A DNA stretch of 64,000 nucleotides, from assembly GCF_001597745.1 (NCBI RefSeq), contig NZ_LUHJ01000061.1, positions 205,997 to 269,996 on the forward strand. The letters run 5' to 3'. Each line of letters starts with the position of its first letter. Position 1 is the first letter of the stretch. The notes beneath the pieces are model-generated. The model had not been told where the DNA came from. It saw only the letters and a program-made list of their open reading frames with translations, and did no database searches. Source of the DNA: Anabaena sp. 4-3. Its GTDB lineage: Bacteria; Cyanobacteriota; Cyanobacteriia; Cyanobacteriales; Nostocaceae. This document shows positions 35,273 to 43,794 of the stretch, piece by piece. The translations under genes were made by a program, and so were the position numbers.

Positions 35273-35465
35273 GTTGTTTTAGTAAGATTTTAGTGTTGCT
35301 GACAAGATTGTTTGATGGTTCGCGCCAAGGCGCAAAGGCGCAAAGAAGAGCGCGAAACAGGCGGGTTAAGTAGGGTGTGTTAGCGATAGCGTAACGCACC
35401 TAACGCACTCTAAAAAATACCTAATTTTCTGCAAAAATAAAAGCTGATTTCTATATTTAGCTCAT

Positions 35466-36077
35466 TTAAATATTATAATTATCATCTAATCCCAAGCTGA
35501 GAATCCCTAAAATTTTACCTACTTGGTTTAAAAAGTATTCATTCAAATCTACTTCTATTGTTGTTCCTTTTAACTGCATAAATTTCCAATTACTACCAGT
35601 AGTTACAGCACCAATTATGTAGTTTACTTGGTTTCTTTTCTGCTGGTTAAAAAGCTGAGAAGCTATCATTTCTGCCATACACTGTCCTAAGCCAGCTTCA
35701 ATGTTTTCGTTTTTTGCCTCGACTATGGCTATAACTGGTGATGTAATAAATAACTGTTCGGGAGAACTACTAATCAAAAAATCACAAAAACCACTTAAGC
35801 CTTTTTCTATATCAACATTAAACTCTTTGCCAGAAAATAAACTGACTTTTTGCGGGTATAATCTTTTTAATTCCAATAATATAGGCGCAATAATCATCTC
35901 AGAACGAGATTTTTCTGAATTAATTGCTAAAGCAATTGGTGCATTAAATCGCAGTGTTTCAGTTAAGTAATTACTACATTTTATTTCTGGTACTTCAGCA
36001 AATTTACTGGCTTGCTCAATTAGAGTAATATTAAATTTTTCTTTAACTGATTCAATATCAAACTGACTGTAAGACAT
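35466..36077 (-). CDS. Protein of unknown function with PD-(D/E)XK nuclease-like core
   Basis: The 203-residue product is of a kind widespread in cyanobacteria. The region at about 90-140 has the order expected for the PD-(D/E)XK fold: an acidic residue in SGFCDFLISSS, then VIAIVEAKNENIEAGLGQCMAEMIA (Glu-x-Lys followed by a helix with Gln). There is no DNA-binding domain or partner gene that would show the role. The start is the ATG at 36077 with AGGATGAGG upstream. AT content is higher than in neighbouring genes. It may be a nuclease of a defence or repair system, or an inactive relative. Confidence 0.55.
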   Translation of the reverse strand: MSYSQFDIESVKEKFNITLIEQASKFAEVPEIKCSNYLTETLRFNAPIALAINSEKSRSEMIIAPILLELKRLYPQKVSLFSGKEFNVDIEKGLSGFCDFLISSSPEQLFITSPVIAIVEAKNENIEAGLGQCMAEMIASQLFNQQKRNQVNYIIGAVTTGSNWKFMQLKGTTIEVDLNEYFLNQVGKILGILSLGLDDNYNI

Positions 36078-36160
36078 TGCCTCATCCTGTTACTGGCATC
36101 TCAGCATCTAATTTTATTTTAATTAGCGTCATATCTTGCACCATTCTCAATAAGCTTAAG

Positions 36161-36218
36161 GTGGGCATTGCTAACAACTTAAAACTAAAGCTTTGAGCAG
36201 ATTCCAAGCAATGCCCAC
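36161..36218. repeat. Palindromic repeat, GTGGGCATTGC arms
   Basis: GTGGGCATTGC (36161-36171) and GCAATGCCCAC (36208-36218) are perfect inverted copies, in the region between flv1 and the nuclease-like gene. A related element lies at 14417-14474. Confidence 0.75.
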
Positions 36219-36308
36219 CCTACAAAAATTATCTCTATATTTAATTTATTTTGGTGATGTAGGATGTGGTAGCAGTAAGCTATTCCATACCATAAGCCCC
36301 ATGCCCAT

Positions 36309-38021
36309 TTAATAATGATTACCTGATTTGCGGTGATGCACGGCTGTTACCCCATCCTGATTTAACACTTTGCCATTATCCACAGTGGCATACACTAACC
36401 AATGATCGCCTGATTCCATCCGGTTCTGGACTGAACACTCTAAATAAGCCAGCGCATCTTTCAGTATCGGACTACCGTTTGCTGCTTCTTCTGTGGCGAC
36501 ATCAGCAAATCGGTCTTGTCCTGGGGCAAAGGGTTTGAGGAAGTGTTTCATCAATCCTAAGTGATTGCCTTCTTTCAGGACATTCAGTGTAAACTTATTA
36601 CCTGTGTGTGTCAGTGGTTCTACTGCCCTATCTTTGGCAATAGCCACAGTTAAACCAGGAGGATTAAAACTGGCTTGCGCTACCCAAGAGGCTAACATGG
36701 CACTTGATATATCGCCTTGTTTGGCGGTGACTACGCACAGTGAGCCGACAATTCTCCCCACGGCTTGCTCTACGTTGGTGGCTGGTTGACTGGCTGCACG
36801 GACTTTTTTGGCTTTTTTCAGGGCTTGAGCAAAGTCAGTTCCGGCTTCTTCGCATAACTGCAAGGTGGCATCGTTGGGTTTGAATTTGACGCGGATGGTA
36901 TCAAACCCGAACCGATAACCAGCGTCTTTAAGTTTGCTTTCAATTAAGTCTACTGCTTCCCCACTCCAACCAAAGGAACCAAACACGCCAGCTAGTTTGT
37001 TGTTAGTGGCGGTAGATAAGACTATTCCTAATGCGGTTTGTACGGGGGTGGGTGCATGACCGCCGAGGGTAGGTGAACCGATGACGAACCCGGCGGATTT
37101 TTCTACAGCTGCCCGCATTTCTTCTGGGTCGGCAAATTCACAGTTAATTGATTCTACCGCTACCCCGGTTTTAGTGATACCACGAGCGATCGCCTGAGCT
37201 AATGTTGCTGTATTTCCATAGGCAGAAGCATAAATCAAGGCAACTGTCAAGTCTGCCGAGGCTTGCTGTTGAATCCAGTCTCTATAAGCTTGGGTAAGTT
37301 CTATTAAGCCGTAACGGACTATCGGCCCGTGTCCAGTAGCGTACATCCGCACAGGTAAATCAGCGAGTTTATCAAGTGCGGTTTCTACTTGTTTGGCGTG
37401 GGGAGCCATGAGACAATCAAAATAATAGCGGCGGTCTTCGTTGATTGTCTCCCAACCTTCATCAAATACTTGATCACCGCAAATATGCGCCCCAAATAAT
37501 TTGTCTGAATACAAAACTTCGGTTTGGGGGTCATAAGTACAAAGTTCGTCAGCGTAGCGGGGGTTGGGGGTGGGGATGAATTGCAAATGATGACCTTTGC
37601 CTAAGTCTAGGGTTTCATCCCCCCGCATGATCAGAATTGGTAAGTCTTGATTTTCTAACGCGCCACGTAAGTTAATCGCGCCTGGGTTAGAACATACAAA
37701 GGTAATTTGTGGTGCTAGTTCTAGCAGTGCTTTGATTGTGGCGGCTCGGTTGGGGTTAATGTGTCCGAGAATAACGTAATCTATGGTGGTTAAGTCTAGG
37801 CGTTGCTTTAATGCGTTTAGGTAAATTTCGGTGAATGTTTCCCCTGGTGGATCGATGAGGGCGATTTTATCGGCTTGTATTAGGTATGAGTTGGCTGTTG
37901 TCCCTTTGGCTAGGGCGTATTCTATTTCAAATCTTAGTCTTGTCCAACTGCGCGATCGCACTATTGTGGTGTCTGTGGCTATGGGGAGAATTTGAACGTC
38001 GCGGGGTTTGGTTTGTGGCAT
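36309..38021 (-). CDS. flv1: Flavodiiron protein, Flv1 type
   Basis: The 570-residue product has the three-domain cyanobacterial layout: metallo-beta-lactamase-like (about 1-255), flavodoxin (about 258-400) and flavin-reductase-like (about 425-570). In the diiron site the canonical HxExDH motif is replaced by GHINPNRAA, as in Flv1/Flv2-type subunits that lack a normal metal site and work as heteromers with Flv3/Flv4. With Flv3 it reduces O2 to water at the expense of NAD(P)H, without reactive oxygen. It lies 112 bp after flv3 on the same strand. Adjacent flv3-flv1 pairs are known for the heterocyst-type (B) isoforms in Anabaena; that assignment is an inference here. Confidence 0.9.
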   Translation of the reverse strand: MPQTKPRDVQILPIATDTTIVRSRSWTRLRFEIEYALAKGTTANSYLIQADKIALIDPPGETFTEIYLNALKQRLDLTTIDYVILGHINPNRAATIKALLELAPQITFVCSNPGAINLRGALENQDLPILIMRGDETLDLGKGHHLQFIPTPNPRYADELCTYDPQTEVLYSDKLFGAHICGDQVFDEGWETINEDRRYYFDCLMAPHAKQVETALDKLADLPVRMYATGHGPIVRYGLIELTQAYRDWIQQQASADLTVALIYASAYGNTATLAQAIARGITKTGVAVESINCEFADPEEMRAAVEKSAGFVIGSPTLGGHAPTPVQTALGIVLSTATNNKLAGVFGSFGWSGEAVDLIESKLKDAGYRFGFDTIRVKFKPNDATLQLCEEAGTDFAQALKKAKKVRAASQPATNVEQAVGRIVGSLCVVTAKQGDISSAMLASWVAQASFNPPGLTVAIAKDRAVEPLTHTGNKFTLNVLKEGNHLGLMKHFLKPFAPGQDRFADVATEEAANGSPILKDALAYLECSVQNRMESGDHWLVYATVDNGKVLNQDGVTAVHHRKSGNHY

Positions 38022-38055
38022 GGGTTTTGAGGGCAGAGAGGTTGTTATTTTTTTT

Positions 38056-38102
38056 TAACGCGGAGGTGCGCGGAGGTAAACGCGGAGGGGCGCGGAGGTT
38101 TA
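38056..38102 (-). repeat. GC-rich repeat (CGCGGAGG) between flv3 and flv1
   Basis: Four CGCGGAGG units alternate with GTAAA/GTGCG spacers; the related inverted block is at 16590-16680. Confidence 0.7.
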
Positions 38103-38133
38103 ACTCCTTATTCCCTACTCGCCACTTCGTTTT

Positions 38134-39858
38134 TTAGTAATGGTTTCCGACTTTGCGGTGGTGAACTGCTGTTAGGGCTTCGGGTTTTGATACTCTGCCT
38201 GTGTAGACGTTGCTGTATACTACCCAGTGGTCGCCGCAGTCCATTCTACTTTGGACTTCGCATTCTATGTAGGCTAATGCGTCTGTGAGGATGGGCGCAC
38301 CGTTTTCTGCGGCTTGGGTTCTGATTCCTTCAAATCTGTCTGCACCAGGGGCGAATCTTTTGAGGAAGTGGCGCATGAGGATTTGATAGTTTCCTTCTTC
38401 TAATACGTTGAGGACGAAGCGATCGCCTACTTGCATTAAAGATTCTATTGCTCTATCTTTGGCTACTGCAATGGATAATCCTAATGGTTTGAAGCTGGCT
38501 TGACTTACCCAGGATGCAAGCATCGCGCTGGCTACTTCTCCTTTTTTGGCTGTGATAATATATAAGCCGCCGCTTATTCTTCCCAAGGCTTTGTCTAAGT
38601 CCGCACTTAGGGATTTCATCGCTTTGATGCTGCGATCGCGTGTTACCCACTGTCCTAAGTCTGTTCCGGCTTCTTCACACAGTTTGTAGGTGTTTTCGCT
38701 GGGTTTCTCTCTGACTTCAATCACCGGGAAGGCTACGTGTAAGCCTAACGCCCGGAATTGGTTTAGTAGTGGGTAGGTGGGTTCACCGTCACCACCGCCT
38801 GTTTCAAATATACCTATGCTTTGTTTTTCGTTGGCTGAACCTAAGACTGTACTCAGGGCTGTTTGGATGTTAGGATTACCGTTAGCTGGAGGCATCCCAA
38901 TTACTAAGCCGGTGCAGCGTCCGACAAGTTCGCGCAATTCCTGTAAGTCTGCTGCTGAACCTAGGTCTACTATTTCGACGGCTACGCCTGTTTTAGTGAT
39001 ACCGTTAACTATACTTTGGGCTAGGCGATCGCTATACCCATATTCGGAAACGTAAAATACCCCTACTGTTGTTTCTGCTTTGGTTTGGCTTTGACTCCAA
39101 CTGCGATAACGTCCGGTTAATTCTTCTACGTTATGGGACAGCAATGGCCCGTGTCCAGTCGCTACCATTTTAATAGTTGGCAGTTCTCCCATACGTTTCA
39201 AGGCTGATAATACTGAACGCGCATTTGGAGCCATTAAGCATTCATAGTAATGTTTAAATTCGGCTTCAATGGTTTTTAAGTCTTCGTCATAGGTGCTATC
39301 AGAACAGTAGTGCATTCCGAAAGCGTCGCAGGTGTACAGAGTTTCGGTTTTGTGGTCGAAGCTAAATATGGTGTCCGGCCAGTGTAAATTGGGGGCAATC
39401 ACAAATTCTATTTCGTGACCGTTACCTAAGTCTAGGCGATCGCCATTTTTTACAATCTTGTGCTTAAATGGCTGATGTACTAAGTTTTCCAGAAATTGAA
39501 TTGCTACCTTAGACGCTACAACCGTAATCTCTGGCGCGATTTGTAACAAATCTTTGACTAAGCCACTGTGGTCGGGTTCGGTGTGGCTGACAATCAAATA
39601 ATTGATATCCTGTGGATTAATTAAGCCTGTGAGCGTATCAAAATAAAGTTTACGGAATTTTTCGTGGGAGGTATCTACTAAGGCTATTTGCTCACCACGT
39701 ATCAGAAAGGAGTTATAGGTAGTACCGTTTTCTAAACCGAACTCGATATCGAAGCGATCGCGATCCCAATCCAGAGAGCGTATTACTGTAGTATCCTCAG
39801 CAATATCCCCTGTCTGTATGGTCAGCCGTTTTTCAGTTTTATCGGTGACTGCTACCAT
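38134..39858 (-). CDS. flv3: Flavodiiron protein, Flv3 type
   Basis: The 574-residue product has the same three domains as the next gene but keeps the canonical diiron ligands: VSHTEPDHSG (HxExDH) and the downstream His/Asp positions in APNLHWPD and VATGHGP. The flavodoxin domain begins at about GVFYVSEYG and the reductase domain at about LGRISGGLYIITAK. This marks the metal-competent partner of the Flv1/Flv3 heteromer. The start is the ATG at 39858 with AAGGAGAG about 6 nt upstream. It is the first gene of the flv3-flv1 pair and is divergent from coaX (109 bp). No heterocyst-type DIF1 or NtcA (GTA-N8-TAC) motif is seen upstream. Confidence 0.92.
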   Translation of the reverse strand: MVAVTDKTEKRLTIQTGDIAEDTTVIRSLDWDRDRFDIEFGLENGTTYNSFLIRGEQIALVDTSHEKFRKLYFDTLTGLINPQDINYLIVSHTEPDHSGLVKDLLQIAPEITVVASKVAIQFLENLVHQPFKHKIVKNGDRLDLGNGHEIEFVIAPNLHWPDTIFSFDHKTETLYTCDAFGMHYCSDSTYDEDLKTIEAEFKHYYECLMAPNARSVLSALKRMGELPTIKMVATGHGPLLSHNVEELTGRYRSWSQSQTKAETTVGVFYVSEYGYSDRLAQSIVNGITKTGVAVEIVDLGSAADLQELRELVGRCTGLVIGMPPANGNPNIQTALSTVLGSANEKQSIGIFETGGGDGEPTYPLLNQFRALGLHVAFPVIEVREKPSENTYKLCEEAGTDLGQWVTRDRSIKAMKSLSADLDKALGRISGGLYIITAKKGEVASAMLASWVSQASFKPLGLSIAVAKDRAIESLMQVGDRFVLNVLEEGNYQILMRHFLKRFAPGADRFEGIRTQAAENGAPILTDALAYIECEVQSRMDCGDHWVVYSNVYTGRVSKPEALTAVHHRKVGNHY

Positions 39859-39967
39859 AACTCTCTCCTTAACACAATGAGTATTTATTCCTCTGGTCTT
39901 ATTGTGACACAGGTGAATTGTAAATTTTTATTAAAACAGCAATAAAAAAGTTAAAAAAACCAAACGT

Positions 39968-40873
39968 GTGAAACAGTACCCCCACCCAAGACACATAGAG
40001 AATATCTGGCTAGCCTTAGAAATTGGCAATTCCCGGTTACATTGGGCTTTGTTCACAGGTGAAACCCTTAACCAAACTTGGGATACAGAGTATTTACCTG
40101 AGACTGGGGATTGGGGACAAATCAATTCAAAATTCAAAATACCCTACGGGAAGGCAAGCCTACAAAATTCAAAATTCAAGAATTCTAAGGAAAAAATCTC
40201 CCCCACTCCCTCATCCCCCTCATCTCCCTCATCTCCCTCATCTCCCTCATCCCCCTCATCCCCCTCATCTTCCTCATCTCCCCTACCTCTCGTCATCGCT
40301 TCCGTAGTTCCTCAGCAAACTGCACTTTGGGAAACATACCCTAACGCTCGTGTCATTACTTTAGATCAAATACCACTCAATAATACATATCCTACCCTGG
40401 GAATTGACAGGGCTTTGGCTTTGTGGGGTGCGGGGATGACTTGGGGTTTTCCGATGTTGGTAATTGATGCGGGGACAGCACTAACTTTTACGGGTGCAGA
40501 TGCTAACCAGTGTTTAGTCGGTGGTGCAATTTTACCGGGGATGGGTTTACAGCTTGCGAGTTTAGGTCAAAAAACCGGACAATTACCCCAGTTAAATATA
40601 GACTTAATTCAATCTTTGCCGCCACGTTTTGCCTTGAATACATCAGAAGCAATTCAAAGTGGTGTGATTTACACTCTGTTAGCGGGAATTAGAGATTTTA
40701 TTGTTGATTGGTGGCGGTTGTTTCCTGATGGGAAAGTGGCAATTAAAGGAGGCGATCGCATCTTATTATTTAACTATCTCCAAGCCTTATATCCTGAGAT
40801 AGCAGCACGTTTAATAGTAGAGCCTAATTTAATATTTTGGGGAATGAAAACAATAGTTATGCAAAATGAATGA
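39968..40873 (+). CDS. coaX: Type III pantothenate kinase with repeat-derived insertion
   Basis: The 301-residue product has the type III (CoaX) signatures: [12 protein letters not shown] near residue 18 (phosphate loop), [25 protein letters not shown] and [23 protein letters not shown]. It phosphorylates pantothenate, the first step to coenzyme A. Residues about 46-106 do not belong to the family: they read [18 protein letters not shown] then a (Ser-Ser-Pro)n run, encoded by AATTCAAAATT and CATCTCCCT tandem repeats that elsewhere in this window are intergenic. The usual length is about 255-270 residues. The start is a GTG at 39968. It is divergent from flv3. Confidence 0.88.
   Translation: MKQYPHPRHIENIWLALEIGNSRLHWALFTGETLNQTWDTEYLPETGDWGQINSKFKIPYGKASLQNSKFKNSKEKISPTPSSPSSPSSPSSPSSPSSPSSSSSPLPLVIASVVPQQTALWETYPNARVITLDQIPLNNTYPTLGIDRALALWGAGMTWGFPMLVIDAGTALTFTGADANQCLVGGAILPGMGLQLASLGQKTGQLPQLNIDLIQSLPPRFALNTSEAIQSGVIYTLLAGIRDFIVDWWRLFPDGKVAIKGGDRILLFNYLQALYPEIAARLIVEPNLIFWGMKTIVMQNE
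40201..40285 (+). repeat. Tandem repeat CATCTCCCT inside coaX
   Basis: About nine 9-bp units, CATCTCCCT or CATCCCCCT, in frame; because the unit is a multiple of three, changes in copy number do not break the gene. Confidence 0.9.
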
Positions 40874-41178
40874 GCGATTGCGGAAAAGCCCTTGTAGATA
40901 TTGGATCTATCAGTGAATTAGTTTTGAGCAACAGGAGATACTTTATAAAGACTACGTTAAATTGTAGTAGACTGACACGACTAAAATGATGCACAAATAT
41001 AATTCAAAATTTCTTGTGGTGCAGGCATCTTGCCTGCATGGTACGGTCAAGATGACCATCCCACAAGAGTTTACTAATGCACTAAATTAGCTGTGTCAGT
41101 CCAGTAGGGTGCGTTAAAGCTGAACAATCAAACTAATTCAGATTTATTCTTGATTATTTACAAGTACACTTGAGAAAC
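40874..41178. other. Intergenic region, 305 bp
   Basis: Nearly half of it is the MITE-like element at 40970-41101. The rest is AT-rich and carries a short GTAGGGTGCGT motif at 41104. Confidence 0.5.
40970..41101. mobile_element. MITE-like element, 132 bp, with nested palindromes
   Basis: The ends are imperfect terminal inverted repeats starting GACTGACAC on each strand, with CTAA and TGCA blocks in register (about 18 of 24 positions). Inside are CTTGTGG (41013-41019) pairing with CCACAAG (41061-41067) and TGCAGGCA (41020-41027) pairing with TGCCTGCA (41031-41038). No open frame is present, so it would depend on a transposase elsewhere. The right end recurs at 5945-5974. A target duplication is not clear. 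Confidence 0.65.
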
Positions 41179-41649
41179 ATGACATTATATAGAAAGAAAA
41201 AACCTGGATATTTCGCAGCAGTAATCGGTAGCTTTATAGGAGGTATAGCACTATTAAATCTAGGCGAATATTTAGGTAATAGCTATGTGAAAAATTTTCT
41301 GCCCAATGCAGAATTAGATGGTATTATTCCCCCTGTGTTGGGTCAGTTTATGGGATGGTGGGTTGGTGCAGTATTTGGATGTTGGCTGGCTTTACGCTGG
41401 CAAAATTACAGAAAGTCAAAGAAAACAGCTAGTTTATTAGCAATTATGACTCCAGGTGGTATTATCATTTGGACGCTGTTATATTTGTTTTTTTATCAAT
41501 GGGGTATTGCTAATAGTAGTAGTGCTGTGTTGGATCAATTGCAAAATTATGTTAAGCCCATATCAGCTAGTTTGATGATGATGGTTTTAGCATTCGTCGC
41601 CAGACATTTCACCAAACCACTACCAGCTAATCAATATCAAGATGATTAA
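41179..41649 (+). CDS. Small membrane protein of unknown function
   Basis: The 156-residue product has about four hydrophobic segments (roughly 8-25, 47-68, 82-102 and 122-140) and basic loops (RWQNYRKSKK, RHFTKP), giving a cytosolic C-terminus by the positive-inside rule. I recognise no family. A TTG at 41170 could extend it by three codons; I prefer the ATG at 41179. It is convergent with the pentapeptide-RidA gene. Confidence 0.65.
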   Translation: MTLYRKKKPGYFAAVIGSFIGGIALLNLGEYLGNSYVKNFLPNAELDGIIPPVLGQFMGWWVGAVFGCWLALRWQNYRKSKKTASLLAIMTPGGIIIWTLLYLFFYQWGIANSSSAVLDQLQNYVKPISASLMMMVLAFVARHFTKPLPANQYQDD

Positions 41650-41653
41650 ATTA

Positions 41654-41732
41654 GTTCGTAGTGTTAGCGTAGCGTCTCGCAGAAAGGGCTTCAGCCCTCT
41701 ATATTAAGGGCTAGAGCCGCTTACTACAAACG
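41654..41732. repeat. Palindromic interspersed repeat (second GTAGT...ACTAC copy)
   Basis: GGCTTCAGCCCT and AGGGCTAGAGCC (41687-41718) form imperfect inner arms, and TTCGTAGT and ACTACAAACGA form the outer arms. The architecture is that of 6836-6882. Confidence 0.7.
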
Positions 41733-41733
41733 A

Positions 41734-43074
41734 TTATTCTGGGATGACGGCGATACACTCAATTTCTACTAAAACATCTTTTGGCAAGCGTGATACTTGT
41801 ACACAAGCACGGGCTGGGGCTGTAGCTTCATCAAAATATTTAGCGTAAACTGCATTCATAGCGGCGAAATCATTCATGTCAGCCAGAAATACGCTAGTTT
41901 TAACTACATCTTTAAACGTAGCCCCGGCTGCTGTCAAGATAGCTTCTAGGTTAGCGAATACCTGTTCGGTTTGCTTTTTCACATCCTCTGTGTAGACAAC
42001 ATCACCGAGTCGAGGATCAATGGCAATTTGTCCAGCCACAAATAACATTTTACCGGAAGCTGCGATCGCTTGATTATAAGGGCCTACTGGTGCTGGTGCT
42101 TTATCAGTACGAATAACTTGATGAGTCATATATTTTACTGCTTCTGAAAATACTTCCGACTTGTAAACTTCTCCATCAGGCATTATCGCATCAGTCAGGT
42201 CTGCATCTACAAAACTAGCACCATAGATATTCGCCCCAGTTAAATCTACTTTTCTCAAACTCGCTCCATTGAGATTAGCTTTCATCAAATCTACTTGTTG
42301 TAGTTCTGCTCTCTCTAAATTTGTTCCTTGAAGACAAGCTTTTCTCAAATTAACATCTTTAAGATTTGCTGCTGCCAAATCAGCACCAGCAAAATTCATA
42401 CCTGACAAGTCATGTTTAGATAAATTAACGCCCCGAATTTTAGCACTCTGAAAATTTGCGTTTTTCAGTGTCACGCTGGATAAGTTTACTTGACTAAAAT
42501 CAGATGCAGTTAAGTTAGTATCGCTTAAATTAGCACCGACCAAACTGGATCTAACAACTTTTGCTTCATTCAAAAATGCGTCAGTTAGGTTGGCATTTTT
42601 TAAATTGCAGTCGCTTAAATTAGCATTATCTAGGTTGGCATTACTAAAATTGGCACGCTCTAAATTTGTTTTACTTAAGTTAGCATTACTCAGGTTAGCA
42701 TTAGTGAAATTGGCATTATTTAGGGTTGCTTCACTTAAATTCGTATTACTGAGGTTAGCGTTAGTGAAGTTGGCACTACCTATTTTTGCCTTAGTCAAAA
42801 CAGCACCACTCAAGTCAGCCCAACTCAAATTTAAACTAGAAATTTCCCTCAAACTACTCAAATTTACACCTATCAAAGATGCTCTGGTGAGATTAGTACC
42901 TTCAAGACAGGCATTACTCATATTTGCATCATTCAAATCTGCTCCTGTCAAATCTGCTCCTTGCAGGTCTATTCCACTCAGATTTGCACCCTTTAAGTCT
43001 ACACCTCTCAGATTTTCGTTATGAAATTTCCGTTGACCTGCGGCGTATTTTTCTAACAGCGTCTCAGCATCCAT
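41734..43074 (-). CDS. Pentapeptide-repeat protein fused to a RidA (YjgF/UK114) domain
   Basis: The 446-residue product joins two domains. Residues about 15-305 are a long array of A(D/N)Lxx pentapeptides ([20 protein letters not shown] and so on), predicted to form a right-handed four-sided beta helix. Residues about 317-446 are a complete RidA domain: [53 protein letters not shown], and [20 protein letters not shown] with the conserved Arg that binds imine/enamine substrates. RidA proteins hydrolyse reactive 2-aminoacrylate-type enamines as trimers. The join is a short linker without stop. I use the ATG at 43074; a TTG at 43083 adds three residues. Fusions of this kind are not known to me as common. 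Confidence 0.88.
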   Translation of the reverse strand: MDAETLLEKYAAGQRKFHNENLRGVDLKGANLSGIDLQGADLTGADLNDANMSNACLEGTNLTRASLIGVNLSSLREISSLNLSWADLSGAVLTKAKIGSANFTNANLSNTNLSEATLNNANFTNANLSNANLSKTNLERANFSNANLDNANLSDCNLKNANLTDAFLNEAKVVRSSLVGANLSDTNLTASDFSQVNLSSVTLKNANFQSAKIRGVNLSKHDLSGMNFAGADLAAANLKDVNLRKACLQGTNLERAELQQVDLMKANLNGASLRKVDLTGANIYGASFVDADLTDAIMPDGEVYKSEVFSEAVKYMTHQVIRTDKAPAPVGPYNQAIAASGKMLFVAGQIAIDPRLGDVVYTEDVKKQTEQVFANLEAILTAAGATFKDVVKTSVFLADMNDFAAMNAVYAKYFDEATAPARACVQVSRLPKDVLVEIECIAVIPE

Positions 43075-43171
43075 AAAGCACAATTGAATACAACTTATTT
43101 AGTATAATTCCAGATATTGCGCGTTGTAGGTATTATGCTGTATGTCTTGGTGTCGCTGTGGTTAATTAACC

Positions 43172-43609
43172 CTAAGCCAACCTGGGACGAATCCCATAAT
43201 GGCGATAACGCCAATAATCTTGCAAAATGCGGTCATGGTCAAAACATAAATTATTCGGTACACGCCAAGACTCAAAAATCCCTACACTTTTGGCATCATC
43301 ACCAGCGTTTGGTTCTCCGGTTGCTGTTGCCAAAAATACAATACTAATAGTGTGCTGACGGGGGTCGCGTTTGGGGTCAGAATAAACTAGGAATTGCTCT
43401 ATTAACTCCACCTGTAAACTCGTTTCTTCCTCAGCTTCCCGTTTAGCTGCTATTTCTACAGGTTCGCCATAATCAACAAAACCGCCAGGTATCGCCCAAC
43501 CCAAGGGCGTATTATGTCGCTCAATTAATACTATCGGTCGATGCGGTCGGTCTACTAATTCAATAATGATATCTACGGTTGGTGCTGGATTTCTATATGT
43601 CATAGTCAT
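43172..43609 (-). CDS. Nudix hydrolase
   Basis: The 145-residue product has a complete Nudix box, [24 protein letters not shown], preceded by [12 protein letters not shown]. The overall form (TVDIIIEL... [21 protein letters not shown]) resembles small ADP-ribose/NrtR-like Nudix enzymes; the substrate cannot be assigned. The start is the ATG at 43609, directly next to a GTCATTA repeat array. It lies about 100 bp upstream of the pentapeptide-RidA gene on the same strand, so the two could be co-transcribed; both would then be metabolite-cleaning enzymes. Confidence 0.85.
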   Translation of the reverse strand: MTMTYRNPAPTVDIIIELVDRPHRPIVLIERHNTPLGWAIPGGFVDYGEPVEIAAKREAEEETSLQVELIEQFLVYSDPKRDPRQHTISIVFLATATGEPNAGDDAKSVGIFESWRVPNNLCFDHDRILQDYWRYRHYGIRPRLA

Positions 43610-43610
43610 T

Positions 43611-43722
43611 AGTCATTAGTCATTGGTCATTGGTCATTGGTCATTAGTCATTAGTCATTAGTTTTCCTCCCCCTGCCTTCCCCAGTCCCCAGTCAACAGT
43701 CAACAGTCAACAGTCAACAATT
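43611..43722 (+). repeat. Heptamer arrays GTCATTA/GTCATTG and CAGTCAA
   Basis: About eight GTCATTA/GTCATTG units (43611-43664) are followed by CCCCAGT and four CAGTCAA units (43680-43721), between the Nudix gene and malQ. Confidence 0.9.
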
Positions 43723-43794
43723 AAGATAGCTTTCCAAGCTAGCTTGACTGTGATAAATTCGATGCGATCGCTTCTCACATTTTTGAACTAGAAT

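Noticed and set aside
42590-43024. A 144-codon plus-strand open frame rich in [10 protein letters not shown] repeats
   Set aside because: It is the antisense of the pentapeptide-repeat array; periodic repeats create long false frames on the opposite strand.
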